A DNA stretch of 64,000 nt from assembly GCF_026340095.1 (NCBI RefSeq), contig NZ_JAPEPO010000001.1, forward strand, positions 1,798,001-1,862,000, written 5' to 3'. This stretch comes from Streptomyces sp. NBC_01446. Its GTDB lineage: Bacteria > Actinomycetota > Actinomycetes > Streptomycetales > Streptomycetaceae. The notes under the pieces are model-generated. The model was not told where the DNA came from. It ran no database searches and saw nothing but the letters and a program-made list of their open reading frames with translations. Position 1 is the first letter of the stretch; each line of letters starts with the position of its first letter. Both the position numbers and the translations under genes were made by a program. Of this stretch, positions 9,315 to 17,607 are shown piece after piece.

Positions 9315-10267
9315 GCCGGGATCACGCCCTCGGGCGCCTTCGGGAGGCGGGGCGCGGGGATGCCGACGGTCTGCGGTTCGCGCCCGACCGACGTGTGCCA
9401 GGTCTCGGCGATGGTCCGCGGACTCCAGCCGCCGTCCGCGTAGGCGACGGACACCTCCTGCGGGTGCGACCACAGGGCGAGCTTGTCGCCGCCGATGCCG
9501 ATGCACTGGCCCGTGACGTCCCGGGCCGCTTCGGAGGCGAGGAAGGGCACGAGTGCGGCGCAGTCCTCCGGTGTGCCGAAGCCCTCGCCCTTGCGCAGGA
9601 AGCCGGGCAGCGGTTCGCCGCCGCGCAGGGCGTCGACGTACGGGGCGAACGCGGGGATGGTCTCGGTCATCGCGGTGGCGGCGACCGGCACGACGGCGTT
9701 CACGGTGACGCCCGCGCGGGCCAGCTCCATGGACCAGGTGCGCACCATTGCCGCGATCCCGGCCTTGGCCGCCGCGTAGTTGGTCTGCCCGAAGTTGCCG
9801 CGCTGGCCGGCCGGGGAGGCGACGAGCACCAGGCTGCCGCCCTCGCCCTGCTCACGCATGCGCACGGCTGCGGCACGGGCGCAGGTGAAGGTGCCCCTGA
9901 GGTGCGTGGTGACGACGGCATCGAAGTCGTCGTCGGTCATCTTCCACAGCACCCTGTCGCGCAGGATTCCGGCGTTGGTGACCATGACGTCAAGCCGGCC
10001 GAACTCCGAGACGGCCCGGCCGACCAGGCACTCGGCGGCCTCGGTGGTGCCCACGGGGACGACCTCGGCGACGGCCCGTCCGCCGGCCTCGGTGATCACC
10101 TTGACGGCCTGCGCCGCGACGTCCTCGTCGATGTCGTTGACGACGACGCTCGCCCCGGACCGGGCGAGTGCGACGGCGTAGGCGAGGCCGAGTCCGCGGC
10201 CGCTTCCGGTGACGACGGCGACCTTTCCGTCCAGGGAGGTCGATGGTGCTGATGACGCGTCAGACAT
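9311..10267 (-). CDS. Short-chain dehydrogenase/reductase (FabG / MFE-2 dehydrogenase-like)
   Basis: This 318-aa SDR has VVTGSGRGLGLAYA for cofactor binding, VTNAGILRD, and the Ser...Tyr-x3-Lys active site in VASPAGQRGNFG then NYAAAKAG. The NDID segment after the second strand (VVVNDID) favours NAD over NADP. The C-terminal extension past residue 250 is longer than in plain FabG and resembles SDRs paired with MaoC hydratases in beta-oxidation-like routes. It is the first gene of the leftward operon, starting at ATG 10267, about 90 bases after a promoter that carries a MarR-type palindrome. The oxidation of a 3-hydroxyacyl-CoA is a reasonable inference. Confidence 0.92.
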   Translation of the reverse strand: MSDASSAPSTSLDGKVAVVTGSGRGLGLAYAVALARSGASVVVNDIDEDVAAQAVKVITEAGGRAVAEVVPVGTTEAAECLVGRAVSEFGRLDVMVTNAGILRDRVLWKMTDDDFDAVVTTHLRGTFTCARAAAVRMREQGEGGSLVLVASPAGQRGNFGQTNYAAAKAGIAAMVRTWSMELARAGVTVNAVVPVAATAMTETIPAFAPYVDALRGGEPLPGFLRKGEGFGTPEDCAALVPFLASEAARDVTGQCIGIGGDKLALWSHPQEVSVAYADGGWSPRTIAETWHTSVGREPQTVGIPAPRLPKAPEGVIPA

Positions 10268-10365
10268 TGCGGCTGCGCCCTTCCGGTGGCGTGAACAGGT
10301 ACGTGGAGGGGAGAAGGCGGCCGAGGAGATCCGATCCGCTCAATCCGTACCGGCCGACGAGAAGG

Positions 10366-10400
10366 ACGCTAAGACCAATCATTGTTGTCGTCAATAGTTG
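10366..10400 (-). promoter_or_regulatory. Catabolic operon promoter overlapped by a MarR-type palindrome
   Basis: On the minus strand TTGACG (10389-10394) and TAGCGT (10366-10371) are 17 bases apart, a good sigma-70 promoter for the SDR operon. An imperfect 25-bp palindrome, CAA-N2-ATTG-N2-G-N-C-N2-CAAT-N2-TTG, covers 10376-10400 and so lies over the -35 and spacer. A MarR-family gene starts on the other strand just beyond it, so autoregulation plus repression of the operon is the natural reading. No clear -10 for the rightward gene was found. Confidence 0.6.
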
Positions 10401-10512
10401 CCGGGAGCCTTTAAGTCCTTCATGCTGGAGCCGACCTCACGCACCCCCGTGCCCGCACGGACCGACCCCGGAGCCCGACATCCCCGACATCGCTGACGAA
10501 GACGCGCCCTGG

Positions 10513-10938
10513 ATGCGCGCGCTGCACGCCGACACCGGCTACCTCCTCTACCGGCTCGGGCTGCACTCGGGCCGGCTGTTCAACGCCACGCTCGAAGAGT
10601 TCGGCCTGCGGCTGCGGCACTACGCGCTGCTGCGCTACCTCGCCACCGTGGAGGGCGCCCTGCAACGCGAGCTGAGCGACCGGCTCGGCTACGACCCGAG
10701 CGCCATCGTGAGCCTCGTGGACGATCTGCAGGAACTCGGCCTGGTGGAGCGGGGACCCGCGCCGGGCGACCGGCGCAGCCGCATCGTCGCCCTCACGGAC
10801 CGGGGCAAGGACGTCCTGCGCGACACCGACAAGGGCAGCCGGCGCGTCACCGACGAACTGCTCGCACCCCTCACCCCCGGCGAACGGGCCACGTTGCAGT
10901 CCCTGTTGGCGCGGGTCGCGGAAGCGGACCGGGGCTGA
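10513..10938 (+). CDS. MarR-family transcriptional regulator
   Basis: The winged-helix MarR core is clear: LRHYALLRYLATVEGAL, then the recognition region QRELSDRLGYDPSAIVSLVDD, LQELGLVERGPAPGDRRSR in the wing, and a C-terminal dimerisation helix. From the ATG at 10513 the protein is 141 aa, slightly short for the family. The same frame is open further 5', but no in-frame ATG, GTG or TTG occurs between 10400 and 10513. An ATG at 10422 is in another frame and stops after 24 codons; both frames look coding here, so a frameshift near 10455-10490 or a misread base is possible. It faces the catabolic operon and is followed ten bases later by an IclR gene. Confidence 0.85.
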   Translation: MRALHADTGYLLYRLGLHSGRLFNATLEEFGLRLRHYALLRYLATVEGALQRELSDRLGYDPSAIVSLVDDLQELGLVERGPAPGDRRSRIVALTDRGKDVLRDTDKGSRRVTDELLAPLTPGERATLQSLLARVAEADRG

Positions 10939-10948
10939 CCCGGCGGAC

Positions 10949-11725
10949 ATGACCGAGCCGTCGCAGGACTCCGCGGGCGTGGCGCGCAGCCGTTCCGCGG
11001 CCGAGCGGCTGCTGGCGGTGCTCGGCGCGTTCGACCACCGCAGACCCGCGCTGTCCCTCACCGAGATAGGCCGCCGGGCCGGACTGCCGCTGGCCACCGC
11101 CCACCGCCTGGTGGGCGAGCTCACCGCGTGGGGCGCCCTGGAGCGCGACGCGGCGGGCAGCTACCACGTCGGGCTGCGGATCTGGGAACTCGCGGCGCTG
11201 GCCCCGCGCGGCCCCGCCCTGCGCGAGGCCGCGCTGCCCTTCCTCGAGGACCTCTACGAGGCGACCCACGAGAACGTGCACCTCGCGGTGCGCGACGGCC
11301 TCGACGTCGTCTACATCGAGCGGCTGTCCGGCCGCCACGCGGTCGGCGTGCGCAGCCGGGTCGGAGCGCGCTGGCCGCTGCACGCGACGGGCGTCGGACT
11401 CGTCCTCCTCGCCCACAGCGCGAGGGCCTTCCAGGACCAGGTCTGCGGGGGCCCGCTCGCCGCCTTCACCCCGCACACCCTGTCCGACCCCGTCCGGCTG
11501 CGCCGCGCCCTGGCCGAGGTGCGGCGCGCCGGCTGCGCGGTGGCGGACCGTCAGATCACGGACGACGCGGTCTCGGTGGCCGCACCCGTGCGCGGGCCTG
11601 GGGGCGACGTCGTGGCCGCGGTCTCGCTCGTGGTCCCCTCGGCCGGGACACAGCCGCACTCGCTGATCCCGGCCGTACGACTCGCCGCCCGGGGCATCTC
11701 GCGCACCCTGGGCTGGCGGCCCTGA
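10949..11725 (+). CDS. IclR-family transcriptional regulator
   Basis: This 258-aa regulator has an N-terminal winged helix (about 15-75: RSAAERLLAVLGAF, LTEIGRRAGLPLATAHRLV, LERDAAGSYHVG) and a C-terminal IclR effector domain (about 85-250: THENVHLAVRDGLDVVYIER, RWPLHATGVGLVLLA, AVADRQITDDAVSVAAPV). IclR proteins usually sense a small organic-acid metabolite. It lies ten bases after the MarR gene and is probably co-transcribed, so the catabolic operon has two candidate regulators of different families side by side. Its own operator could not be identified. Confidence 0.92.
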   Translation: MTEPSQDSAGVARSRSAAERLLAVLGAFDHRRPALSLTEIGRRAGLPLATAHRLVGELTAWGALERDAAGSYHVGLRIWELAALAPRGPALREAALPFLEDLYEATHENVHLAVRDGLDVVYIERLSGRHAVGVRSRVGARWPLHATGVGLVLLAHSARAFQDQVCGGPLAAFTPHTLSDPVRLRRALAEVRRAGCAVADRQITDDAVSVAAPVRGPGGDVVAAVSLVVPSAGTQPHSLIPAVRLAARGISRTLGWRP

Positions 11726-11749
11726 GGAGTCAGGGGGAGACCGCGGCGG

Positions 11750-11784
11750 CCGGTGTCCAAGCAAGTGACGCGCGCGGACACCGG
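11750..11784 (+). terminator. Hairpin after the MarR-IclR pair
   Basis: CCGGTGTCC (11750-11758) and GGACACCGG (11776-11784) form a perfect 9-bp inverted repeat with a 17-base loop, starting 25 bases after the IclR stop codon. There is no T-tract, which is common for actinomycete terminators. Confidence 0.5.
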
Positions 11785-12114
11785 TGAGTCGGGCCGTGTG
11801 CGTCGGGCCGTGTGCGTCGCGGTCCCAGGTACGGCCCGCCGGGAAAGCCGGGGTTCGGGCGGCCGAGAGCCGACGGCCGCCCTACTGTGCCGGACTCTCG
11901 GAACCCCGTCGGCCCGGGGCCGGCAGGACGGCCATGTCTCCCGGCCGGGGCAGTGGCGTGCTGCCTCCCGTGACCGGATCGAGGTGGGAACGGCACGGCC
12001 CACGGCGGTGGCGATCCTGCCCGACCACAGCAGCGGCTGCGGCGAATCCCCGGCAGGTCCCGCATGGTGGTCCTCGGCCCGGCGAGGATCAGGTCGGGGA
12101 CCGTGACGGCGCCG
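11785..12114. other. Non-coding stretch, nothing recognised
   Basis: After the hairpin, open frames on both strands here have no family features and no ribosome binding sites. I see no RNA gene or repeat. The region leads into a broken aldose epimerase gene. Confidence 0.5.
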
Positions 12115-12591
12115 TCACTCTTCCCACGGCGTGATCCCCCAGCGGACGGTGTGCTGCTCGCCGGGGCCGAGGGTGACGAGCCCGGTGCCGCTGCGGAAGC
12201 CGTCCGGGGGGCAGGTCATCGGCTCGATGGCGACCGCTCGACGGCGCCCCTCCGGCGGCAGAGTGTCGCCGGTGTAGAGCTGTACGTAATCGGCACCCTC
12301 CCCCAGCCACACGTCCGTACCGAACGCACCCGACGGGTGGGCCAGACGCACCACGGCCCGACCGTCCACGTCCCGGTCGAGGTCAGCGAAAGGGGTGTCC
12401 AGCCGGAGCGCACCGACAGCGCGTGGCGTTCGCAGGTCGTACTCGGTCCCGGCGACCGGCTCGGCGGCCACCGGCAGCCCGCGCTCATCGGTGCGCAGCC
12501 ATGTCCGTGCGGGGACGGTCAGCACCGCCTGGTCGACGAACGCGGCGCCCGGGGTGATGTACCGCGTAGGACCGGACGGCCGCTCCCAGCT
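12115..12591 (-). pseudogene. Aldose 1-epimerase (galactose mutarotase-like) C-terminal remnant
   Basis: About 158 codons on the minus strand match the C-terminal half of the mutarotase-like family: LTVPARTWLRTDERGLPV, GTEYDLRTPRAVGALRLDT, YVQLYTGDTLPPEGRR, then AVAIEPMTCPPDGF and LGPGEQHTVRWGITPWEE to the natural end. The frame meets a TAG at 12592-12594, and no N-terminal half, which should carry the substrate-binding and first catalytic His region, is found upstream in any frame. An internal start would give about 136 aa, too little for the fold. I call it a 5'-deleted pseudogene. Confidence 0.75.
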
Positions 12592-12594
12592 CTA

Positions 12595-13115
12595 CGATGA
12601 CGGCACTGTGCGTGCCGTGGCGGAGGGTCAGTTGCCGTCCAGTGCGGCTTTGCTGCACGCGTGGCCTCCTCGGTCCGCCCTGTCGGTGCCGTCGGGCGCC
12701 GACGTGGTGCGGCCTGCGGCGCCGACCCTCCCAACGGGAGCGTGCGGCCCCGCATCGACCCGGTCAAGCGCAACACGTTCCTGCCGGTGAGATCGCCGGG
12801 CCTGTTCACCTGGCTCACCCGGACCCTCTCCCCTGTGATCGGCCGACTCCGGCCGGCGACTCCCGAAGGGGGCGGCAAGCCGGGCGCGGTGCTCGGCTCC
12901 AGCGCCTCAGGTCGCTCGGGTCGCCCGGCCGAGGCCCCTGGCTGTGGCGGGCCTGCGGCAGGTCACCGTTGCGCCGAAAGAGTGCTGGTGCCGGCCGGCG
13001 GACCGTCGTCCCGCCGGCCACCATGGGCGAGCGGTCGTCGACTCTTCGACGCGCAAGGGCCACCCGCGTGGCTGATAGTGGGGGCAGGGGGCTCTGCCGA
13101 GACTTCGGAGCAGTC
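12595..13115. other. Long gap before the GH15 gene, no supported gene
   Basis: Open frames cross this region because the DNA is GC-rich, including one that merges with the GH15 frame, but none has a start with a ribosome binding site or a recognisable domain. The plus-strand frame near 12585-12720 (LYDDGTVRAVAEGQLPSS) reads like protein and may be a relic of another gene. The area around the truncated epimerase therefore looks like a deletion junction. Confidence 0.45.
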
Positions 13116-14936
13116 ATGGACCGCTACCCTCCCATCGCCGAACACGGCCTGGTGGGCGATCTGCAGACTGCCGCGCTCGTCTCGTCGCAGGGTGTCGTGG
13201 ACTGGTTCGCCGCTCCCCGGTTCGACTCTCCCAGCATCTTCGCCGCCCTGCTCGACCACGACGACGGTGGGTACATGCGCCTGGCCGCCGAGCACCCCGA
13301 CACGACCCGCAAGCAGCTCTACTACCCCGACACGGCCGTTCTGGTGACGCGGTTCATGTCACCGGACGGGGTGGGCGAGGTGGTCGACTTCATGCCTCCG
13401 GACCGGACCCGTACCGCCACCGACCGCCACACCCTGATACGCGTCGTGCGGGCCGTGCGGGGGACCGTCGACTTCACGCTCGAGTGCCGCCCGCGCTTCG
13501 ACTACGGCCGGGCCGAGCACCAGCTGGAGCTCGGCGAGAAGACCGGCCTTTTCCGGTCCCCGGGGATGGACGCGCACCTGCAGGCCTCCTTCCCGCTGGA
13601 GCGGGACGGCCAGGACGTACGCGGCAGGGTGACGCTGAGCGAGGGCGAGTCGGGCGGCGTCGTGTTCACCGTCTGCGCGTCCGGCGGCGAGGCACCCGCA
13701 CCCCTCACCATCGATGGGGTCACCGCACAGCTCTACGACGCCGGCCAGTTCTGGCAGGAGTGGTTGCGCCAGTCCCGCTACCGGGGCCGCTGGCCCGAGC
13801 TGGTGCACCGTTCGGCCATCACCCTCAAGCTCCTCACCTACGCCCCCACCGGCGCCCTCGTCGCGGCGGCCACCATGGGCCTGCCCGAGCAGGTCGGCGG
13901 AGAACGCAACTGGGACTACCGGTACACCTGGGTACGCGACAGCGCGCTGTCCGTGCGCGCCATGCTGGACCTCGGCTTCGCCGAGGAGGCCACCGCCTTC
14001 GTCCACTGGCTGGTCGACAGGCTGCAGGAGCGCGAGGGCGAGGGAGAAGAGCCGCTCCAGACGATGTACCGGGTCGACGGCGACCCCGACCTGCCCGAGG
14101 AGACACTCGATCACTTCGAGGGCTACCGCGGCTCCTCCCCCGTCCGCATCGGCAACGGCGCCGCCGACCAGCTCCAGCTGGACATCTACGGTGAGGCCCT
14201 CTACGCGCTGTCCCAGGGCCGCGAGGTCGCGCAGCAGGCCACCTACCGGGGATGGAAGGCTCTGGCCAGGACGCTGGACTGGTTCGCCGATGCATGGGAC
14301 CGCCCGGACGAGGGCATCTGGGAGACCCGCGGCGGCCGCCAGGACTTCACCTACAGCCGGGTGATGTCCTGGGCCGCCTTCGACCAAGGGCTGCGCCTGG
14401 CCGAGCACTTCCGCAGGCCCGCCGACGTGGTGAAGTGGCGCAGCGCGAGGGACACCATCCTGGAGCAGGTCATGGAGCGCGGCTGGAGCGAGCAGGAGGG
14501 TGCCTTCGTCCAGCATTACGGCGGCGACGTCCTGGACGCTTCCCTGCTGCTCATGCCGAGGGTCCACTTCATCGCCCCCCGGGACCCGGACTGGCTCGCC
14601 ACCCTCGACGCGATGGACCGCAAGCTCGTCTCCGACAGCCTCGTCTACCGCTACGACCCGGCGGCATCGCCGGACGGGCTGCGCGGCTCGGAGGGCACCT
14701 TCAGTCTGTGCACCTTCCTCTATGTCGACGCGCTGGCCCGTGCGGGACGGCTGCCCCAGGCCCGCTACACCTTCGAGAAGATGCAGACCCACGCCAACCA
14801 CGTCGGGCTCTTCGCAGAGGAGATCGGTCCGAGCGGGGAGCAACTGGGCAACTTCCCGCAGGCGTTCACGCATCTGTCGCTCATCATGGCGGCCACCACT
14901 CTCGACGAGGCGCTCGACGCGGAGAGCGGGCGCTGA
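13116..14936 (+). CDS. GH15 glycoside hydrolase (glucoamylase / trehalase-like)
   Basis: This 606-aa cytoplasmic GH15 enzyme of the actinobacterial type hydrolyses terminal alpha-glucosidic bonds; mycobacterial relatives act on trehalose. The N-terminal beta-sandwich begins IAEHGLVGDLQTAALVS and GVVDWFAAPRFDSPS. The (alpha/alpha)6 barrel has GGERNWDYRYTWVRDSAL with the substrate-binding WVRD, and a catalytic-acid region around GNGAADQLQLDIYGE. The second catalytic Glu is in GLFAEEIGPSGEQLGNFPQA. The start is ATG at 13116, with CGGAG seven bases upstream; the frame is open far 5' but without coding signs. No signal peptide. It is followed closely by the cyclase and GMC genes. Confidence 0.9.
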   Translation: MDRYPPIAEHGLVGDLQTAALVSSQGVVDWFAAPRFDSPSIFAALLDHDDGGYMRLAAEHPDTTRKQLYYPDTAVLVTRFMSPDGVGEVVDFMPPDRTRTATDRHTLIRVVRAVRGTVDFTLECRPRFDYGRAEHQLELGEKTGLFRSPGMDAHLQASFPLERDGQDVRGRVTLSEGESGGVVFTVCASGGEAPAPLTIDGVTAQLYDAGQFWQEWLRQSRYRGRWPELVHRSAITLKLLTYAPTGALVAAATMGLPEQVGGERNWDYRYTWVRDSALSVRAMLDLGFAEEATAFVHWLVDRLQEREGEGEEPLQTMYRVDGDPDLPEETLDHFEGYRGSSPVRIGNGAADQLQLDIYGEALYALSQGREVAQQATYRGWKALARTLDWFADAWDRPDEGIWETRGGRQDFTYSRVMSWAAFDQGLRLAEHFRRPADVVKWRSARDTILEQVMERGWSEQEGAFVQHYGGDVLDASLLLMPRVHFIAPRDPDWLATLDAMDRKLVSDSLVYRYDPAASPDGLRGSEGTFSLCTFLYVDALARAGRLPQARYTFEKMQTHANHVGLFAEEIGPSGEQLGNFPQAFTHLSLIMAATTLDEALDAESGR

Positions 14937-14939
14937 CCC

Positions 14940-15884
14940 GTGGTCACGCCTGCCCGTCCGGCAGAACCGTCACGGCTGACCGCCGACGAGTTCGCCGTGC
15001 TGTACCGGCACCTGCGCTCGCGCACCGCCTGGGCCGCAGGCGACCGGGGTGCTCTGACCGCGCTGACCCCTGCCCGGGTGCTGGCCGCGACCCGCGAGGT
15101 GCGGACCGGCCGGACGGTCACGCTCGCCGCGCCGGTGGAAACTCAGCCCGGCCCCGACAATCCGGAGCCCGCCGAGCACCGGATGAGCGGGCAGCCGGAG
15201 GAAGACACCTCCAGCGGGCTCCACTTCGCGATGGACCGCTTCGCGATGAACGTGCACGGCGACGCCGACAGCCACATCGACGCCCTCTGCCACGTGATCT
15301 ACGACGGCACACTGCACGGCGGGGTGTCCGCGAGCAGCGTCACAGCGGGCGGGGCGACGAGACTCTCCATCGAGGCGGCGCGCGACGGGATCGTCGGACG
15401 CGGCGTGCTGTTGGACATCCCCCGGCTGCGCGGCGTGCCCTGGCTCGAACCGGGTGACCACGTGACCGTCGACGACCTCGCCGCCGCCGAGACCGCCCAA
15501 CGCCTCCGCGTGACAGAAGGCGACCTGCTCTTCGTCCGCGTCGGCCACCGCCGACGCCGCGCCGAGCTCGGGCCGTGGCACGCGGCACATGAGCGCGCCG
15601 GTCTCCACCCGTCCGCGCTGGAGTTCCTCGCGGACCGGCGGGTCGCCGTGCTCGGCGGCGACGGGAACAACGACACCGCCCCGAGTTCCACGGAGGGCGT
15701 CGACTTCCCCGTGCATGTGCTGGCGGTCCACGCCATGGGCCTTCACTTGCTGGATTACCTGCAGTTCGAGGACCTGGTACCGGTCTGCGAGGCGGAGGGG
15801 CGCTGGACGTTCCTCTGCGTGATCGCCCCGCTGAGACTGCCGGACGCCACCGGGTCGCCGGTCAACCCGATCGCCGTCCTGTGA
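14940..15884 (+). CDS. Cyclase-family (kynurenine formamidase-like) metal hydrolase
   Basis: This 314-aa PF04199-type protein has the metal motif NVHGDADSHIDALCHVIYDG, a variant of HxGTHxDxxxH that keeps the His/Asp/His ligands, and the late segment HVLAVHAMGLHLLDYLQFEDL. Family members hydrolyse N-formylkynurenine or carbamates or cyclise polyketides; the long forms found beside dehydrogenases have no defined substrate. It starts at GTG 14940, three bases after the GH15 stop, so the two are coupled. The N-terminal 70 residues are probably helical and family-specific. Confidence 0.85.
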   Translation: MVTPARPAEPSRLTADEFAVLYRHLRSRTAWAAGDRGALTALTPARVLAATREVRTGRTVTLAAPVETQPGPDNPEPAEHRMSGQPEEDTSSGLHFAMDRFAMNVHGDADSHIDALCHVIYDGTLHGGVSASSVTAGGATRLSIEAARDGIVGRGVLLDIPRLRGVPWLEPGDHVTVDDLAAAETAQRLRVTEGDLLFVRVGHRRRRAELGPWHAAHERAGLHPSALEFLADRRVAVLGGDGNNDTAPSSTEGVDFPVHVLAVHAMGLHLLDYLQFEDLVPVCEAEGRWTFLCVIAPLRLPDATGSPVNPIAVL

Positions 15885-15989
15885 CCCCGGTGCCGGCGGT
15901 CGTGGTGGCCATGGGCGTCTGGGGATCAGGCAAGTACACCGTAGGACCGCCGCCAGGACAGCCGACAACTCCTAGAACGGGACCCTCTC

Positions 15990-17570
15990 ATGGCCGACGA
16001 TCAGCACTACGACGTCATCATCATCGGTACGGGGGCGGGGGGCGGTACGCTCGCCCACCGGCTGGCCCCCACCGGAAAGCGGGTCCTGATCCTGGAACGC
16101 GGCGGCTACCTGCCACGGGAGCGGGACAACTGGGACTCCACAGCCGTCTTCGTCAAGGGCAAGTACCGTGCCCCGGAGTTCTGGTACGACAAGGACGGCC
16201 ACCAGTTCCCCCCGGAGGTCAATTACTACGTCGGGGGCAACACCAAGTTCTACGGCGCCGCGCTCTTCCGGCTCCGGCCCGAGGACTTCGGCGAACTGCG
16301 CCACCACGGCGGCATCTCTCCGGCGTGGCCGATCCGCTACGAGGACCTGGAGCCCTACTACACCCAGGCCGAACACCTCTACCTGGTGCACGGGCGGCAC
16401 GGCGAGGACCCCACCGCAGGTCCGGCCGGCGCGCAGTACGCCTACCCGCCGGTCGAGCACGAGGCGCGCATCCAGCAGCTCAGTGACGATCTGGGGAAGG
16501 CGGGCCTGCACCCGTTCCACCTGCCGATCGGCGTGAACCTCACCCAGGACGAGAACGGCCGGGCCACCCATGACAGCGCCTGCATCCGCTGCGACCGGGT
16601 CGACGGCTTCCCCTGCCTGATGGGCGCGAAGTCCGACGCGCAGGTGATCTGCGTCGACCCGGCACTGACGTACGACAACGTCACGATGGTGACGGAAGCC
16701 GATGTGAGGCGTCTGGAGACCGACCCGACCGGACGCACCGTGACCAGGGTCGTCGCCGAGCTCAAGGACGGAGCGACCGAGGGATTCAGCGCCGACATCG
16801 TGGTGGTCGCGGCCGGCGCGGTCAACTCCGCCGTCCTGTTGCTGCGTTCGGCCAATGACAGGCACCCCGGCGGGCTTGCCAACAGCTCGGACGTGGTGGG
16901 ACGCCACTACATGCGTCACAACAACCTGGCACTGATGGCGGTGTCGAAGGAACCGAACCCGACCAGATTCCAGAAGACCCTGGCGCTGAACGACTGGTAC
17001 CTGGGCGCGGACGACTGGGAGTATCCGCTCGGCGGCATCCAGATGCTCGGCAAGTCGGACGCCGACCAGATCCACGGTGAGGCACCGCGCTGGGCCGGTG
17101 CCGTCATGCCCGACATGCCCTTCGAGGTGCTGGCGCACCATGCCGTCGACTTCTGGCTGTGCGGAGAGGACCTTCCGCTGCCCGAGAGCCGAGTCACCCT
17201 CGACAAGGACGACGCCATCCACCTGGCTCTCGACGAGAAGAACAACATCGCCGGGTTGAAGCGCCTCCAGCACAAGCTGCGGGGGATGCTGGGGCACCTG
17301 GGCATGCACGAGCACCACCTGTTGGATCACAGCATCTACCTGCACAAGGGCATGCCGATCGGCGCCACCGCGCACCAGGCCGGCACCGTGCGGTTCGGCG
17401 ACGACCCGAAGAGTTCTGCCCTCGACGTCAACTGCAAGGCCCACGACCTCGACAACCTCTACGTCGTGGACACCAGCTTCTTCCCCAGCATCGGCGCGGT
17501 GAACCCGTCGCTGACCGCCATCGCCAACGCCCTGCGGGTCGGCGATCACATCGCCGCCCGCCTGCGCTGA
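15990..17570 (+). CDS. GMC-family FAD oxidoreductase
   Basis: This 526-aa glucose-methanol-choline oxidoreductase has the N-terminal dinucleotide-binding motif DVIIIGTGAGGGTLAHRLA, with ILERGG at the end of the Rossmann unit. GGNTKFYGAALFRLRPEDF lies near the flavin, VVVAAGAVNSAVLLLRSAN is mid-protein, and the C-terminal active site and FAD closure are in VVDTSFFPSIGAVNPSLTAIANALR. The expected reaction is oxidation of a sugar or alcohol with an acceptor such as quinone or a cytochrome. It ends 37 bases from the convergent cydB, placing a dehydrogenase next to a quinol oxidase. No export signal is seen. Confidence 0.92.
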   Translation: MADDQHYDVIIIGTGAGGGTLAHRLAPTGKRVLILERGGYLPRERDNWDSTAVFVKGKYRAPEFWYDKDGHQFPPEVNYYVGGNTKFYGAALFRLRPEDFGELRHHGGISPAWPIRYEDLEPYYTQAEHLYLVHGRHGEDPTAGPAGAQYAYPPVEHEARIQQLSDDLGKAGLHPFHLPIGVNLTQDENGRATHDSACIRCDRVDGFPCLMGAKSDAQVICVDPALTYDNVTMVTEADVRRLETDPTGRTVTRVVAELKDGATEGFSADIVVVAAGAVNSAVLLLRSANDRHPGGLANSSDVVGRHYMRHNNLALMAVSKEPNPTRFQKTLALNDWYLGADDWEYPLGGIQMLGKSDADQIHGEAPRWAGAVMPDMPFEVLAHHAVDFWLCGEDLPLPESRVTLDKDDAIHLALDEKNNIAGLKRLQHKLRGMLGHLGMHEHHLLDHSIYLHKGMPIGATAHQAGTVRFGDDPKSSALDVNCKAHDLDNLYVVDTSFFPSIGAVNPSLTAIANALRVGDHIAARLR

Positions 17571-17607
17571 CGGGGGCTCCGTCGCTCCGTGAACCGGCTG
17601 AGCGCCG

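Noticed and set aside
12597..13115. Extended N-terminus for the GH15 protein
   Set aside because: The extra 173 codons lack any homology, and the ATG at 13116 has a good ribosome binding site and the family start.
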